From Gammaproteobacteria bacterium (GTDB taxonomy: Bacteria; Pseudomonadota; Gammaproteobacteria; DSM-16500): 64,000 nucleotides of DNA. The notes beneath the pieces are model-generated. The model was not told where the DNA came from. It saw only the letters and a program-made list of their open reading frames with translations, and searched no databases. The stretch's first letter is position 1, and every line of letters starts with the position of its first letter. The stretch covers positions 62,001-126,000 of the forward strand of contig JAJPJI010000033.1 of assembly GCA_021324305.1 (NCBI GenBank), read 5' to 3'. Shown one piece after another: positions 38,004-46,752 of this stretch. A program made the translations under genes and the position numbers.

Positions 38004-38573
38004 ATGAGTTCGTATGGGTTGAATGAAATAAGAAGCGGAATGAAGCTTATCATTGATGGCGACCCCTGTGTTGTTGTCGATAACGAATTTGTCAAACCAG
38101 GCAAAGGCCAGGCTTTCAACCGTTTAAGATATCGAAATCTCAAAACAGGCCGCGTCATCGAACGTACATACAAATCCGGCGACAGCATTCCAGCCGCTGA
38201 TGTGGTCGAAGTTGATGCACAATTTTTATATAGCGATGGCACCGAGTGGCACTTCATGGCAACAGAAACGTTCGAGCAATATGCCGTCCATGAAGCTGAA
38301 GTCTCTGATGCAAAAATCTGGTTAAAAGAACAGGCTGAATGCAAATTAACACTTTGGAACGGATCACCCATTCTTGTCGTACCGCCAACATTTGTGAATC
38401 TGAAAATCGTTGAGACAGATCCAGGGCTCAAGGGTGACACATCCGGAGGCGGCGGCAAGCCAGCCAAACTGGAATCGGGCGCTGTCGTTCGTGTACCGCT
38501 GTTTGTCCAGGAGGGCGAAGTTATCAAGGTTGATACCCGAACAGGTGAATACGTTTCAAGAGCGAAGGAGTAA
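38004..38573 (+). CDS. efp: Elongation factor P
   Basis: 189-residue translation factor that rescues ribosomes stalled at polyproline. The modified lysine is in [17 protein letters not shown] (about Lys34), the position that EpmA beta-lysylates; the C-terminal OB-fold has [20 protein letters not shown] and [10 protein letters not shown]. The gene for EpmA follows after 61 bases, with a palindromic repeat between. This pairing shows modification by the EpmA pathway rather than by rhamnosylation. EpmB is not in the window. Confidence 0.97.
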   Translation: MSSYGLNEIRSGMKLIIDGDPCVVVDNEFVKPGKGQAFNRLRYRNLKTGRVIERTYKSGDSIPAADVVEVDAQFLYSDGTEWHFMATETFEQYAVHEAEVSDAKIWLKEQAECKLTLWNGSPILVVPPTFVNLKIVETDPGLKGDTSGGGGKPAKLESGAVVRVPLFVQEGEVIKVDTRTGEYVSRAKE

Positions 38574-38579
38574 TCCAGC

Positions 38580-38603
38580 TGTCATGCCAGCGCAAGCTGG
38601 CAT
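38580..38603. repeat. REP-like palindrome, copy 1
   Basis: A 24-base unit beginning TGTCATGCCAGCGCAAGCTG and ending GCAT. The stem ATGCCAGC/GCTGGCAT closes a GCAA tetraloop. The same 24 bases occur at 46677-46700. It sits between efp and epmA. Confidence 0.8.
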
Positions 38604-38634
38604 CCAGAAATCCAGAACAAGAATCCCTGCTCAA

Positions 38635-39630
38635 ATGATCCCTTCCAAACACAATTCCGATGCACCATCCTCATGGCGGCCATCTGCCTCTATCGAGACG
38701 CTGCATGCAAGAGCGCGTATCATCAAATCGATTCGTGATTTTTTTACCTCCCGGGGTGTCATGGAAGTTGAAACACCGCTCATGTGCCATACATCGGTCA
38801 CTGATACATTCATTCAAAGCATACCCGCACTGTTTCAATCCCAGCCGCATGAAAAAGAGCAGCGGTATTATTTGCAAACATCGCCTGAATATGCAATGAA
38901 GCGGCTGCTTGCGGCCGGCAGCGGCGCTATTTTCCAGATCTGCAAAGCTTTCCGGCAGGGCGAAGTAGGCCGGTTTCATAATCCTGAGTTCACCATGCTG
39001 GAGTGGTATCGTCCCGGATTTGATCATCATGCTCTCATGGATGAAATGGATGAGTTACTGCAAATGGTTTTAAACAAACCGGCAGCCGAGCGGAAAAGCT
39101 ATTCGGAAGTGTTTTTGCAATATTTGCAAATTAATCCGCACACCGCTTCTCTGGAAGAATTAAAGGCTTGCGCAAGCGCAAATCATATTTCAGTTGCTGA
39201 AGACATTCAGGATCGCGACACATGGCTGCAGATATTAATGTCTGAATTCATAGAATTACGCATTGGCCAAGACAGGCCCTTTTTTATTTACGATTTTCCA
39301 GCTTCCCAGGCTGCGCTTGCACGAATTCAACCGGGAACTCCACCAGTCGCCTCGCGGTTTGAAGTGTATTTTCGCAGCATTGAACTGGCGAATGGATTTC
39401 ATGAACTTCAGGATGCAGGTGAACAGCGCAAGCGTTTTGAAAACAACCTGATCCGGCGCAAGGAACTGGGGTTAAATTTATTGGATATCGATGAATTTTT
39501 TCTCTCGGCTCTTGAACATGGACTGCCTGATTGCTCCGGCGTTGCCCTAGGTATAGACCGGCTGATCATGCTGGCCACTCACAGCAACAATATTGCGAAC
39601 GTGTTAACCTTTGATTTCTCGAGAGCCTGA
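38635..39630 (+). CDS. epmA: EF-P-(R)-beta-lysine ligase
   Basis: 331-residue LysRS-like catalytic domain without the anticodon-binding part, as in EpmA/GenX/PoxA (325 in E. coli). Class II motifs are visible: EVETPLMCHTSVTDTFIQS, YLQTSPEYAMKRLLAAGSGA, FRQGEVGRFHNPEFTMLEWY and GVALGIDRLIML. It attaches beta-lysine to EF-P encoded just upstream. The frame is open far into efp, but ATG 38635 fits the family length and leaves the palindromic repeat outside the coding region. Confidence 0.93.
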   Translation: MIPSKHNSDAPSSWRPSASIETLHARARIIKSIRDFFTSRGVMEVETPLMCHTSVTDTFIQSIPALFQSQPHEKEQRYYLQTSPEYAMKRLLAAGSGAIFQICKAFRQGEVGRFHNPEFTMLEWYRPGFDHHALMDEMDELLQMVLNKPAAERKSYSEVFLQYLQINPHTASLEELKACASANHISVAEDIQDRDTWLQILMSEFIELRIGQDRPFFIYDFPASQAALARIQPGTPPVASRFEVYFRSIELANGFHELQDAGEQRKRFENNLIRRKELGLNLLDIDEFFLSALEHGLPDCSGVALGIDRLIMLATHSNNIANVLTFDFSRA

Positions 39631-39644
39631 CAGAATGCTCGTTT

Positions 39645-39677
39645 TTTAATTCTATCTTAACTTATTCCTGCTAAATT
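39645..39677 (+). promoter_or_regulatory. PmrA-box-like direct repeat with -10 element
   Basis: TTTAAT (39645-39650), TCTAT, CTTAAC (39656-39661) matches YTTAAK-N5-YTTAAK except for the last base. A -10 TAAATT lies at 39672-39677, eleven bases after the second TTAA, and the IQ-protein ATG is at 39720. The spacing resembles that of the other site at 6041. Confidence 0.5.
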
Positions 39678-39719
39678 TATTACAACTACCCATAAACACA
39701 ACACCTGGACGAGGAGCAT

Positions 39720-40745
39720 ATGCAGAGAAATACAGGCGCATTGGCAACAAGCGCAGATGATATTCAGCCAGACCCGATCGACGGCCACAGTTCAACCGTT
39801 CTTATTCCAAATCAACAAGCCGAAAAAGATGCTATTGACATCAAGTCTGTTATCAATGCGCAAAAATATATACGCGGCTATCTTGCGCGCAAGCATTTTG
39901 CAATCAATCACTTAAGCAAAACGGAAATGGTTTCATACTCAACATTTATTGTCGGGAATGATCCCGTCATGCCAAAAGAACTGGACAGCTTTAATGTTCA
40001 AAACGAAAAAATCGCGATTGTAGGTACATCCGGCATGCGTGTTGTATCATTGGCCTGCAAGCTTGGAAACGTGCAGCATACGCCAAAAATTTTTCTTGTC
40101 GACAACAGCAGAGAAGTTCATGAATTCTGGCAGGCTATGAGAAATTTCATGCAGGATGATTCCCTGACGAAAACAGAACAGGATTTCATCATGAATTTTC
40201 CTCAATTCCTTGAAGATTACAGACATCTGTACAGACCCCTGACAGACCTGGCTTATAAGGATTACAACAATGGCGCCACCTACCTGAATCAGAATCCAGC
40301 CGTGTTTTTTTCCGCATTATTTAAAAAATATGGTTACGAATTCGTACGTGCAATCATCAAACACGTATCATTGATACAACAAACATGGGAAGACCCGCTT
40401 GCCTTTGATAAAATCAAGAACATTTTGAGTTACCTAGGGATTCGCAAGGTATTTGTCAATCCCACCAACATATGGACAGGATATACCTCCAGTCAAACCG
40501 GCAAGATTGCAGCTTTTTTCAAAAATATCAGCAAACTGGAGCCGACGCTCAGCATTCATACCGACCTGTGCAATGATCATGGGATTCCGGAAAATACTTA
40601 TCTATTTACCACTCATGATCCCATGAAAATAATCAAGACCCTGTTTGCGGACTACAGTTGCGGGATAAAAAAAGACACGATTCAGATCAATGACTCAAAT
40701 GATCAAGAAAAATCCATCATGAGGAATACAAAGGATTCATTATAA
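39720..40745 (+). CDS. IQ-motif protein with Rossmann-like segment, candidate effector
   Basis: 341-residue protein. Residues 47-60, AQKYIRGYLARKHF, match the calmodulin-binding IQ motif (Qxxx[RK]Gxxx[RK]) apart from Ala in the first position. Residues 97-131, IAIVGTSGMRVVSLACKLG to IFLVDNS, look like a nucleotide- or SAM-binding Rossmann start. The remainder (LEDYRHLYRPL, FVNPTNIWTGY) is unrecognised. GAGGAGC precedes the ATG. A PmrA-box-like promoter lies upstream. IQ motifs are essentially eukaryotic, but the Legionella effector SidJ uses one to bind host calmodulin, so this protein may act inside a host; whether it is secreted is inference. Confidence 0.7.
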   Translation: MQRNTGALATSADDIQPDPIDGHSSTVLIPNQQAEKDAIDIKSVINAQKYIRGYLARKHFAINHLSKTEMVSYSTFIVGNDPVMPKELDSFNVQNEKIAIVGTSGMRVVSLACKLGNVQHTPKIFLVDNSREVHEFWQAMRNFMQDDSLTKTEQDFIMNFPQFLEDYRHLYRPLTDLAYKDYNNGATYLNQNPAVFFSALFKKYGYEFVRAIIKHVSLIQQTWEDPLAFDKIKNILSYLGIRKVFVNPTNIWTGYTSSQTGKIAAFFKNISKLEPTLSIHTDLCNDHGIPENTYLFTTHDPMKIIKTLFADYSCGIKKDTIQINDSNDQEKSIMRNTKDSL

Positions 40746-41981
40746 AATTACTCCCAGCTGCTGGCAGGCGTTCATTGCACTTTTTACGCCGTCCTCATGA
40801 AAACCGTAGCCCCAGTAAGCGCCGCAGTAGTATGTATTATTCATACCACTGATATGATGATGCAATTGCTGCGCTTTCACTGCCTGACGCGAAAAACAGG
40901 GATGCGCATAATGAAAACGCTTGATAACTTTCTCCTTGTCTATCAGATCGGATAAATTGACAGACATGCAAAAATCATGGCTGGCATCAAGTTGTTGCAG
41001 CTTGTTCATGTAATATGTCAGCGTCGTGCGTGCTGACCCATTGTCATAATAATTACAGCCAGCCCAAGCCAAACGTTTTCTTGGCAGCAAACTCGAATCC
41101 GTATGCAAGATGACATCATGTTTTGTATAGGGAATGGCAGATAATACTTCCTGTTCGGCATAAGTCGGATCTCCCAGCATATGCAGCGCCTGATCACTAT
41201 GCACCGCCATGACTACCGCATCGAAGGTGAATTGATCTTTTTGTGTTTTTAATACGACAGAATTTTCTTTTCGCTCCACTCTTTCTATTTTGCTATTCAA
41301 CTGAATATTGGATTGGAAATTTTTGATTAGCGGCGGGATATAGTTGCGCGCCCCTCCTGTGATTACGAGCCATTCAGGATTATTTTCCGCACTCAGCAAC
41401 CCGTGATTGGCATAAAACTGCAATACAAAATGTGCTGAATTATGCATGACATCGTCAGGATCACTGGACCAGATAGCTGCAATCATCGGGATAAGATAAC
41501 TATGAATAAACAATGAAGAGTAATCATTTTCACGGATAAAATCACCGATAGACACATCGGTTACGACAGCGCGCCGTAAAAATCTTTTTGCATCTTTGTT
41601 AAAGCGTCTGATTTCATTCATGAAGCGATAAAAATCAGGATTAAATAAATTACGCCGGTCAGAAAACAATGTGTTGATATTGTGCCAATTGTACTCAAGC
41701 TGCATGGCATCTGAACGAAAACTGAAACTCATTTCACCCGGATGCGTAGCAACATTGAATTTTTCCAGAAGCCTGCAAAAATTAGGATAGGTTTTCTTAT
41801 TAAAGACGGTAAATCCCGTATCGATAGAATATCTAGTTCCATCCAGTTCGACATCAATGGTATTGGCATGACCGCCAAGATAATCATTCGCTTCAAACAG
41901 TGTGACTTCATAACGCTGAGATAGCAGATTGGCACTTACCAGGCCCGAAATGCCGCCGCCGATAACCGCAATCCTTTTCAT
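40740..41981 (-). CDS. FAD-dependent amine oxidase-like protein (COG2907 family)
   Basis: 413-residue flavoprotein. It opens with the dinucleotide motif IAVIGGGISGLVSANLLS, followed by LFEANDYLGGHANTIDVE, and ends with YCGAYWGYGFHEDGVKSAM, all typical of the COG2907 NAD/FAD-binding group that often accompanies cyclopropane-fatty-acid synthase genes. That partner is not adjacent here. Substrate unknown, probably a lipid-linked oxidation or desaturation. ATG 41981 with GGGGAA upstream; a TTG codon immediately precedes. Ends convergently with the IQ gene, overlapping it by six bases. Confidence 0.85.
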   Translation of the reverse strand: MKRIAVIGGGISGLVSANLLSQRYEVTLFEANDYLGGHANTIDVELDGTRYSIDTGFTVFNKKTYPNFCRLLEKFNVATHPGEMSFSFRSDAMQLEYNWHNINTLFSDRRNLFNPDFYRFMNEIRRFNKDAKRFLRRAVVTDVSIGDFIRENDYSSLFIHSYLIPMIAAIWSSDPDDVMHNSAHFVLQFYANHGLLSAENNPEWLVITGGARNYIPPLIKNFQSNIQLNSKIERVERKENSVVLKTQKDQFTFDAVVMAVHSDQALHMLGDPTYAEQEVLSAIPYTKHDVILHTDSSLLPRKRLAWAGCNYYDNGSARTTLTYYMNKLQQLDASHDFCMSVNLSDLIDKEKVIKRFHYAHPCFSRQAVKAQQLHHHISGMNNTYYCGAYWGYGFHEDGVKSAMNACQQLGVIL

Positions 41982-42346
41982 CAACGTGTTCCCCGTTTTA
42001 TCCCGCTGAACCAGAAGCGAGCTATACTAGCTCTAACAGTAACAAATGGGAATATCGTCAGGGGTAAACACCGATTAAAAACACTTGCATTTCTGCAAAA
42101 ATAATGTTCAGATAAGCACACTGAGTTTTATACGTCATCACCAATGAATTGTTTTCCTTCCGATTTTGTTTCTATCGTCGGTTCTACCTAAGAATAGGTC
42201 AGGGGATGGTTCACAAGGCAGGATTGCCGACTATCTTTCTGTCAGGTTGGCGATGATCACATTAACAGCCAGCTATCTAGGTCTCTTTCCTTGGGAAATG
42301 CGTGATCCTACATGGCTCGCATTTTATATACCTTACGAGGAAATTT
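41982..42346 (+). promoter_or_regulatory. Intergenic region with possible long leader of the helicase gene
   Basis: 365 bases between divergent genes. It must hold both promoters. Several short pairings are present, such as CCGA/TCGG near 42160-42181, and a 67-codon open frame at 42166-42369 has no ribosome site or recognisable product. Long structured leaders are common for cold-induced DEAD-box genes, but I see no specific motif that proves it. Confidence 0.3.
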
Positions 42347-43879
42347 GTGAATACTTTCAAAGAATTTAATTTGCATTCAAATATTTATAAAGCTATTGCC
42401 GCTTGTGGTTATACCAAACCGACACCCGTCCAGTCACAATCCATACCCGAAGTCATGCAAGGCCGCGATGTCGTTGTTTCCGCTCAGACTGGTACCGGCA
42501 AAACAGCCGCATTTGTCCTGCCTGCACTGCATAATTTAAGCTCCCAGCCGCAGGCCTCGAAAAAACCGCGTGTTCTCATCCTTACCCCAACACGCGAATT
42601 AGCCAGTCAGATTACCAAAGCAGCTGGCATGTATGGCAAATTTTTACGCTTTAACATCGTAAGTCTGGTTGGCGGCATGCCGTACCATCACCAGATCAAA
42701 GACTTGTCCCGCGGAGCGGACATCATTGTTGCCACACCTGGACGCCTGCTTGACCACATGGATCAAAAACGTGTCGATCTATCAGCCATTGAAATGCTTG
42801 TGCTTGACGAAGCTGATCGCATGCTGGACATGGGTTTCATTGATGACGTCCAGTACATTGCCAAGTTAACACCCTCGCAACGTCAGACACTCCTGTTCAG
42901 CGCGACACTGGATAACAAACTCATGGCCGCGGTCAAACATTTGCTGAAAAATCCCGTGCGCATCGATTTATCCAACCAGAAAATTGCTTCGCCGCAAATC
43001 GTGCAGCACATGTATAAGGCGAATAACGCCCAACATAAAACCCGCTTGCTGCGTCATTTCCTGACTGATGAAAATATTTATAAAGCAATCATTTTCTCCG
43101 CAACCAAAATCAACGCTGACAAACTCGCAAATCAGTTACGCGACGAAGGATTTGCAGCTGCGGCATTACACGGCGACCTGCGCCAGAATGTACGTAATCG
43201 CACTCTCGAACAATTACGGCGCGGAAAGATTCAGTTTCTAGTTGCTACCGATGTTGCGGCACGTGGCATTGACGTCAGCGACATTACTCATGTATTCAAT
43301 TATGACTTGCCAAGATTTTGTGAAGACTATGTTCACCGTATTGGACGCACCGGCCGAGCAGGCAGAAGCGGCGTAGCGATATCATTTGTATTGCCAACAG
43401 ATAACCGTCATTTACGCTCAATTGAAAAGTATATGGGACAGCGCATCAACCTCATTCATCATGTGGAAATGCGTGAATCATCCGAACATTCAAATGCTAT
43501 TCCGCCTCAAGAGATTCTGACCCTGAAGAAAGAAAAAACACATTCTACCGATAAATTTGACAAATTCAGTCGTGGAACTAAAAAACAACCGAGAAATGAA
43601 AAAGCGAATCACTTTGACAGGCGAGAGAGAGAGACAAGCAGAGCCTCCAGGTTCGAAAGATTTGACAAGACCGAATCCAGCGAGAACTACCGTCCGAAAA
43701 AGAAATTTACTTCCAATAAAAAAAATCAGAAGCATGCCAAAAATAACAGATTTTCTGATAGCGGCGCAAACAAGTTTAACGACAGCGCGAAGAAGAAAAA
43801 TCCTCGCTCATTCAAAAAGCGTCCTGCAAACAAGGACCGTGGATTTACTCATAGCAGCACTGGATCAGAGAACTACTAG
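42347..43879 (+). CDS. rhlE: DEAD-box ATP-dependent RNA helicase, RhlE-like
   Basis: 510-residue RNA helicase. All core motifs are present: Q motif (GYTKPTPVQSQSIP), AQTGTGKT, PTRELASQI, GG, TPGRLLD, DEAD (VLDEADRMLDMGF), SAT, and in domain two ATDVAARGIDV and HRIGRTGRAGRSG. The last ~130 residues are a basic, disordered tail rich in Lys, Arg, Asn and Ser, useful for RNA binding in ribosome assembly and decay. The start is GTG 42347 with AGGA upstream, giving MNTFKEFNLHSNIYKAI. Followed by a terminator-like stem. Confidence 0.93.
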   Translation: MNTFKEFNLHSNIYKAIAACGYTKPTPVQSQSIPEVMQGRDVVVSAQTGTGKTAAFVLPALHNLSSQPQASKKPRVLILTPTRELASQITKAAGMYGKFLRFNIVSLVGGMPYHHQIKDLSRGADIIVATPGRLLDHMDQKRVDLSAIEMLVLDEADRMLDMGFIDDVQYIAKLTPSQRQTLLFSATLDNKLMAAVKHLLKNPVRIDLSNQKIASPQIVQHMYKANNAQHKTRLLRHFLTDENIYKAIIFSATKINADKLANQLRDEGFAAAALHGDLRQNVRNRTLEQLRRGKIQFLVATDVAARGIDVSDITHVFNYDLPRFCEDYVHRIGRTGRAGRSGVAISFVLPTDNRHLRSIEKYMGQRINLIHHVEMRESSEHSNAIPPQEILTLKKEKTHSTDKFDKFSRGTKKQPRNEKANHFDRRERETSRASRFERFDKTESSENYRPKKKFTSNKKNQKHAKNNRFSDSGANKFNDSAKKKNPRSFKKRPANKDRGFTHSSTGSENY

Positions 43880-43885
43880 TCCAAA

Positions 43886-43920
43886 TGACGCCGACAATCA
43901 GGAATTGACTGTCGGCGTCA
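43886..43920 (+). terminator. Terminator-like stem-loop after rhlE
   Basis: TGACGCCGACA (43886-43896) pairs perfectly with TGTCGGCGTCA (43910-43920). Seven bases after the rhlE stop. The T-tract that follows (CATTTCT) is weak. Confidence 0.6.
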
Positions 43921-43971
43921 CATTTCTACTCTGAAGCAAATCCAGGCATGATCGCTGACTTCTGAATACAG

Positions 43972-45516
43972 CTAAAACCCTTTTGGGTTAAAGTGCTCGT
44001 CTTCCGGCTTGTTATTCTTTTTTTTCATTTCAGATTTTTCCCTGCTCTCTTGCTGAGGCGGCTCAACACCCTTGCTCACCGAAAGGACTTCTTCTGATGG
44101 TGATTGTCTTTCTCTCAACAACCCCAGCTCATTTTCAGAGAGTGGTTGATCAAAATGATGGCCAAGTAAAAACATGTCGATTTTAGCTTCGGAACTCTTG
44201 GCGCTCACCACTGTTTTGGTGAGCTTCTTGCTTGCTTCCTCGGTTAATTCTTCCTGCGGTTCAGGTGCTGGTTTCTTCATGGATTTATCAACCGGAACTG
44301 CATATTTGTTTTGTATCATGGCATGCTGGCTGGCAATTCTTTTGGCCTCCTGCCGCTCATTATATAACTTCATCCCGAACATAATGCCTCCAACCAGGGC
44401 AAGGCCAAGTCCAACTGCCGCCAATGGTATAGCCGCAGGTGGAAACGCAAGCGCAGCAATACCTGCTCCCAATGCAAGCGCAGAAAGCACGATAGGTAGC
44501 GCCTTTTTACCTATACTTTTTGCTCTTTCCAATCTGGTCGGCTGCCGCAGCCTGACAGGCTCTCTTTTCCCTAACTTTGGCATTGCATGTTTGGCAACAG
44601 GCTCAGTGATTTCCTTGGCGAGATCAATTGTCCCATAAGCAATACCTGCGATACCAAGGGCAATCACGGCTACTGGAGCAGTCATTGCCACACCCACAGC
44701 AGTCAATGTGGCACCTACTGCAATCCAGGCAAAATCGACTGCTTTTCGTTTCGTACTGACGGGTTCAGGAAGATAGCTGGATCTTGCTTCATACAAGGCA
44801 TCTACATGGCGTCTTCCAATTCTGGTGAAAAGATTCTGTAAGTCTTTTCCACCTTGTCTTGCGCCACCCAATTCCTGGATATTGCGCATATGCTTGGCAA
44901 GTATTAAGCGTTTCTCCTCCAATTCCTGCCGGTTTTTTGCCTTCAACATTTCTTCGGCAAGCAGTCTTGCCTTTCTCATTTCTTCCTTGATGAGTGCAAG
45001 CTTTTTAAGCCCGCTTTCTACCCGGTTAATTGCCGCTTCGGATGCTTCTTCTTCGATTAAAAGCTTTAATCTCCGCTCTAGGCCCGCAGCCAATTCATTG
45101 ACGCTATCAAAAAACTCCTTTAAGCCGATATCAATCCACTTGAGGCGGGTATTGAATGTAAATGCCCTGATTTCATCATCATGTTTTTGATCTTCATCGT
45201 AGCGAGCGGAAGTCAAATCAATGACATGGCGAAAATGCAGCAGACAATCATAAATACCGAGGACGTCCTCATCTATCACCAGTGAATCAAGAACATCATT
45301 GAAACTGCCATAATACAAATCCAGCTCTTCCTGAGACTTTGCCTTCATGATACCAGCCAGATTGTCACGCAGATGATTCGCGTAACTTGCAAGGCCTTTC
45401 GTATCTAGCGACTGGATAATATCGATAGCAGCTTCCAGATCCCTCTTGCGCTCACCCTCAAACGCATGCACTTCTCGATTAAAATCCAGAATTTGCTGCC
45501 GGAGCGATGTCGACAT
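43972..45516 (-). CDS. Coiled-coil protein with two membrane hairpins, candidate effector
   Basis: 514-residue protein of no recognised family. Residues 144-210 are a charged, heptad-like helical stretch (for example LERRLKLLIEEEASEAAI). Two long hydrophobic Ala/Gly/Val-rich hairpins follow at about 260-300 and 339-383, separated by a basic segment. The C-terminal 120 residues are hydrophilic and disordered and finish in PEDEHFNPKGF, acidic within the last 15 residues, as in the E-block translocation signals of Dot/Icm effectors. AAGGAA precedes the ATG at 45516. Membrane hairpins with coiled coils are typical of effectors that act on host organelles, but a bacterial membrane role is possible. 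Confidence 0.65.
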   Translation of the reverse strand: MSTSLRQQILDFNREVHAFEGERKRDLEAAIDIIQSLDTKGLASYANHLRDNLAGIMKAKSQEELDLYYGSFNDVLDSLVIDEDVLGIYDCLLHFRHVIDLTSARYDEDQKHDDEIRAFTFNTRLKWIDIGLKEFFDSVNELAAGLERRLKLLIEEEASEAAINRVESGLKKLALIKEEMRKARLLAEEMLKAKNRQELEEKRLILAKHMRNIQELGGARQGGKDLQNLFTRIGRRHVDALYEARSSYLPEPVSTKRKAVDFAWIAVGATLTAVGVAMTAPVAVIALGIAGIAYGTIDLAKEITEPVAKHAMPKLGKREPVRLRQPTRLERAKSIGKKALPIVLSALALGAGIAALAFPPAAIPLAAVGLGLALVGGIMFGMKLYNERQEAKRIASQHAMIQNKYAVPVDKSMKKPAPEPQEELTEEASKKLTKTVVSAKSSEAKIDMFLLGHHFDQPLSENELGLLRERQSPSEEVLSVSKGVEPPQQESREKSEMKKKNNKPEDEHFNPKGF

Positions 45517-45638
45517 CGTTGTATTCCTTCCCTGTCAATGTTTGGCCATAACAATTCATTCATAAAGTTCATAAACAACAAATCTTTCACTTCCAGCAAG
45601 ATTACTATTTCTGATAATAATGATGACGAAATGTCTTT

Positions 45639-45929
45639 CTAGTATCTGCTGAAAAAGCAATATCCATTATTGCAAACTCTTACCGCATGATGATAGCGGG
45701 GACCGTAATAATAACGTGGACTTCTGGAATAACTGCTGTAATAACCGCGATAATAATGCGGACCATAATATCCATCATGGTAACGCGGACCATAATAGGT
45801 GCGATAGTAATGTGACCCATAGTATCCGTGATGGTAATAACCATGATAAGCATAGCTGGACAATGACATCAAACCACACAATAGAACGGCTAGGCGCATG
45901 CCCTGCTTGATTAATGCTTTGGTATTCAT
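45639..45929 (-). CDS. Small secreted Tyr/His/Gly-rich protein
   Basis: 96-residue protein with an N-terminal signal peptide (MNTKALIKQGMRLAVLLCGL... ending SSYA) and a mature part made almost entirely of degenerate YYGxxYYRxYY units, very rich in tyrosine, histidine, glycine and arginine. It ends VRVCNNGYCFFSRY with two cysteines. The composition suggests a disordered envelope or extracellular protein able to bind metals or polymers. I recognise no family beyond low-complexity similarity. The ribosome site GGAGAAGAC stands before the ATG. Confidence 0.7.
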   Translation of the reverse strand: MNTKALIKQGMRLAVLLCGLMSLSSYAYHGYYHHGYYGSHYYRTYYGPRYHDGYYGPHYYRGYYSSYSRSPRYYYGPRYHHAVRVCNNGYCFFSRY

Positions 45930-46110
45930 TGTCTTCTCCTCTCTGCATTCTTGGCATTTAAAAAATGAATCTGAATATAACAGGATGTCTATAAACCGAC
46001 CGTACTATTATATTCAGAGAATGCGCAGGAAACGACTATTGACAATTCAACTCGGAACAGGTTGGCAGGATTAACCATCTGATCAAAAAAAAGCCTTACC
46101 TGTTATCAGG

Positions 46111-46572
46111 TTATTTTGCCAATTCTGAAATGATTTTCCATTCCCGGGGCGAAATGGGTGTAATGGATAACCGATTACCTTTACGATTGATTATCATCTC
46201 TTTCAGTTGAGGATTTCTTTTGATTTCATCCAGCGTAATTAAGCGGGGAAATTTTTTCACCAATCTGACATCGACCATGTACCAGCGTGGATTGTCCGGC
46301 GTGCTTTTGGGATCATAATGCTCCGAATTCAAATCCCAGGCCGTGAAATCAGGATAACCATTTTTTACCACTTCAATCACCCCTGCGATTCCTGGTGGCA
46401 CACAACTGGAGTGATAAAAAAAACCAAGATCCCCTACCTTGATTTCATCGCGCAGCATGTTGCGGACTTGATAATTGCGGACTCCATCCCAATATGCTGT
46501 CTGTTTTGGACGTTTACTCAAATCATCAATGCTAAAGCAGCCAGGTTCAGACTTGAATAGCCAATAATGCAT
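46111..46572 (-). CDS. EVE domain protein
   Basis: 153-residue EVE (PUA-like) domain protein, similar to bacterial homologues of thymocyte nuclear protein 1. Key segments: YWLFKSEPGCFSIDDL at the start, WDGVRNYQVRNMLRDEIKVGD, FFYHSSCVPPGIAGV, and PRWYMVDVRLVKKFPR. EVE domains bind modified bases in DNA or RNA, and many stand-alone bacterial ones are conserved housekeeping genes near thioredoxin or zapA genes. GGAGTTAACGT precedes the ATG. Binding target unknown. Confidence 0.92.
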   Translation of the reverse strand: MHYWLFKSEPGCFSIDDLSKRPKQTAYWDGVRNYQVRNMLRDEIKVGDLGFFYHSSCVPPGIAGVIEVVKNGYPDFTAWDLNSEHYDPKSTPDNPRWYMVDVRLVKKFPRLITLDEIKRNPQLKEMIINRKGNRLSITPISPREWKIISELAK

Positions 46573-46675
46573 ACGTTAACTCCTTATCACAGCTATGGTT
46601 ATGTCTTATGTATTCATCTGGAGGCCGGCAACAATATCCAGGCGACATCGCCATACCCTGAAGTACCGCGACATA

Positions 46676-46705
46676 TTGTCATGCCAGCGCAAGCTGGCAT
46701 GACAA
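46676..46705. repeat. REP-like palindrome, copy 2
   Basis: TTGTCATGCCAGC (46676-46688) and GCTGGCATGACAA (46693-46705) form a perfect 13-bp stem with a GCAA tetraloop. The central 24 bases are identical to 38580-38603. It lies between the EVE gene and the end of rho. Confidence 0.8.
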
Positions 46706-46752
46706 TGCTGCAATCACTTTCGCTGGTTGACAGCGTTGAAACAATATTCACT

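Noticed and set aside
42166-42369. 67-codon ORF upstream of rhlE
   Set aside because: No ribosome site or recognisable domain, and it overlaps the rhlE start in another frame.
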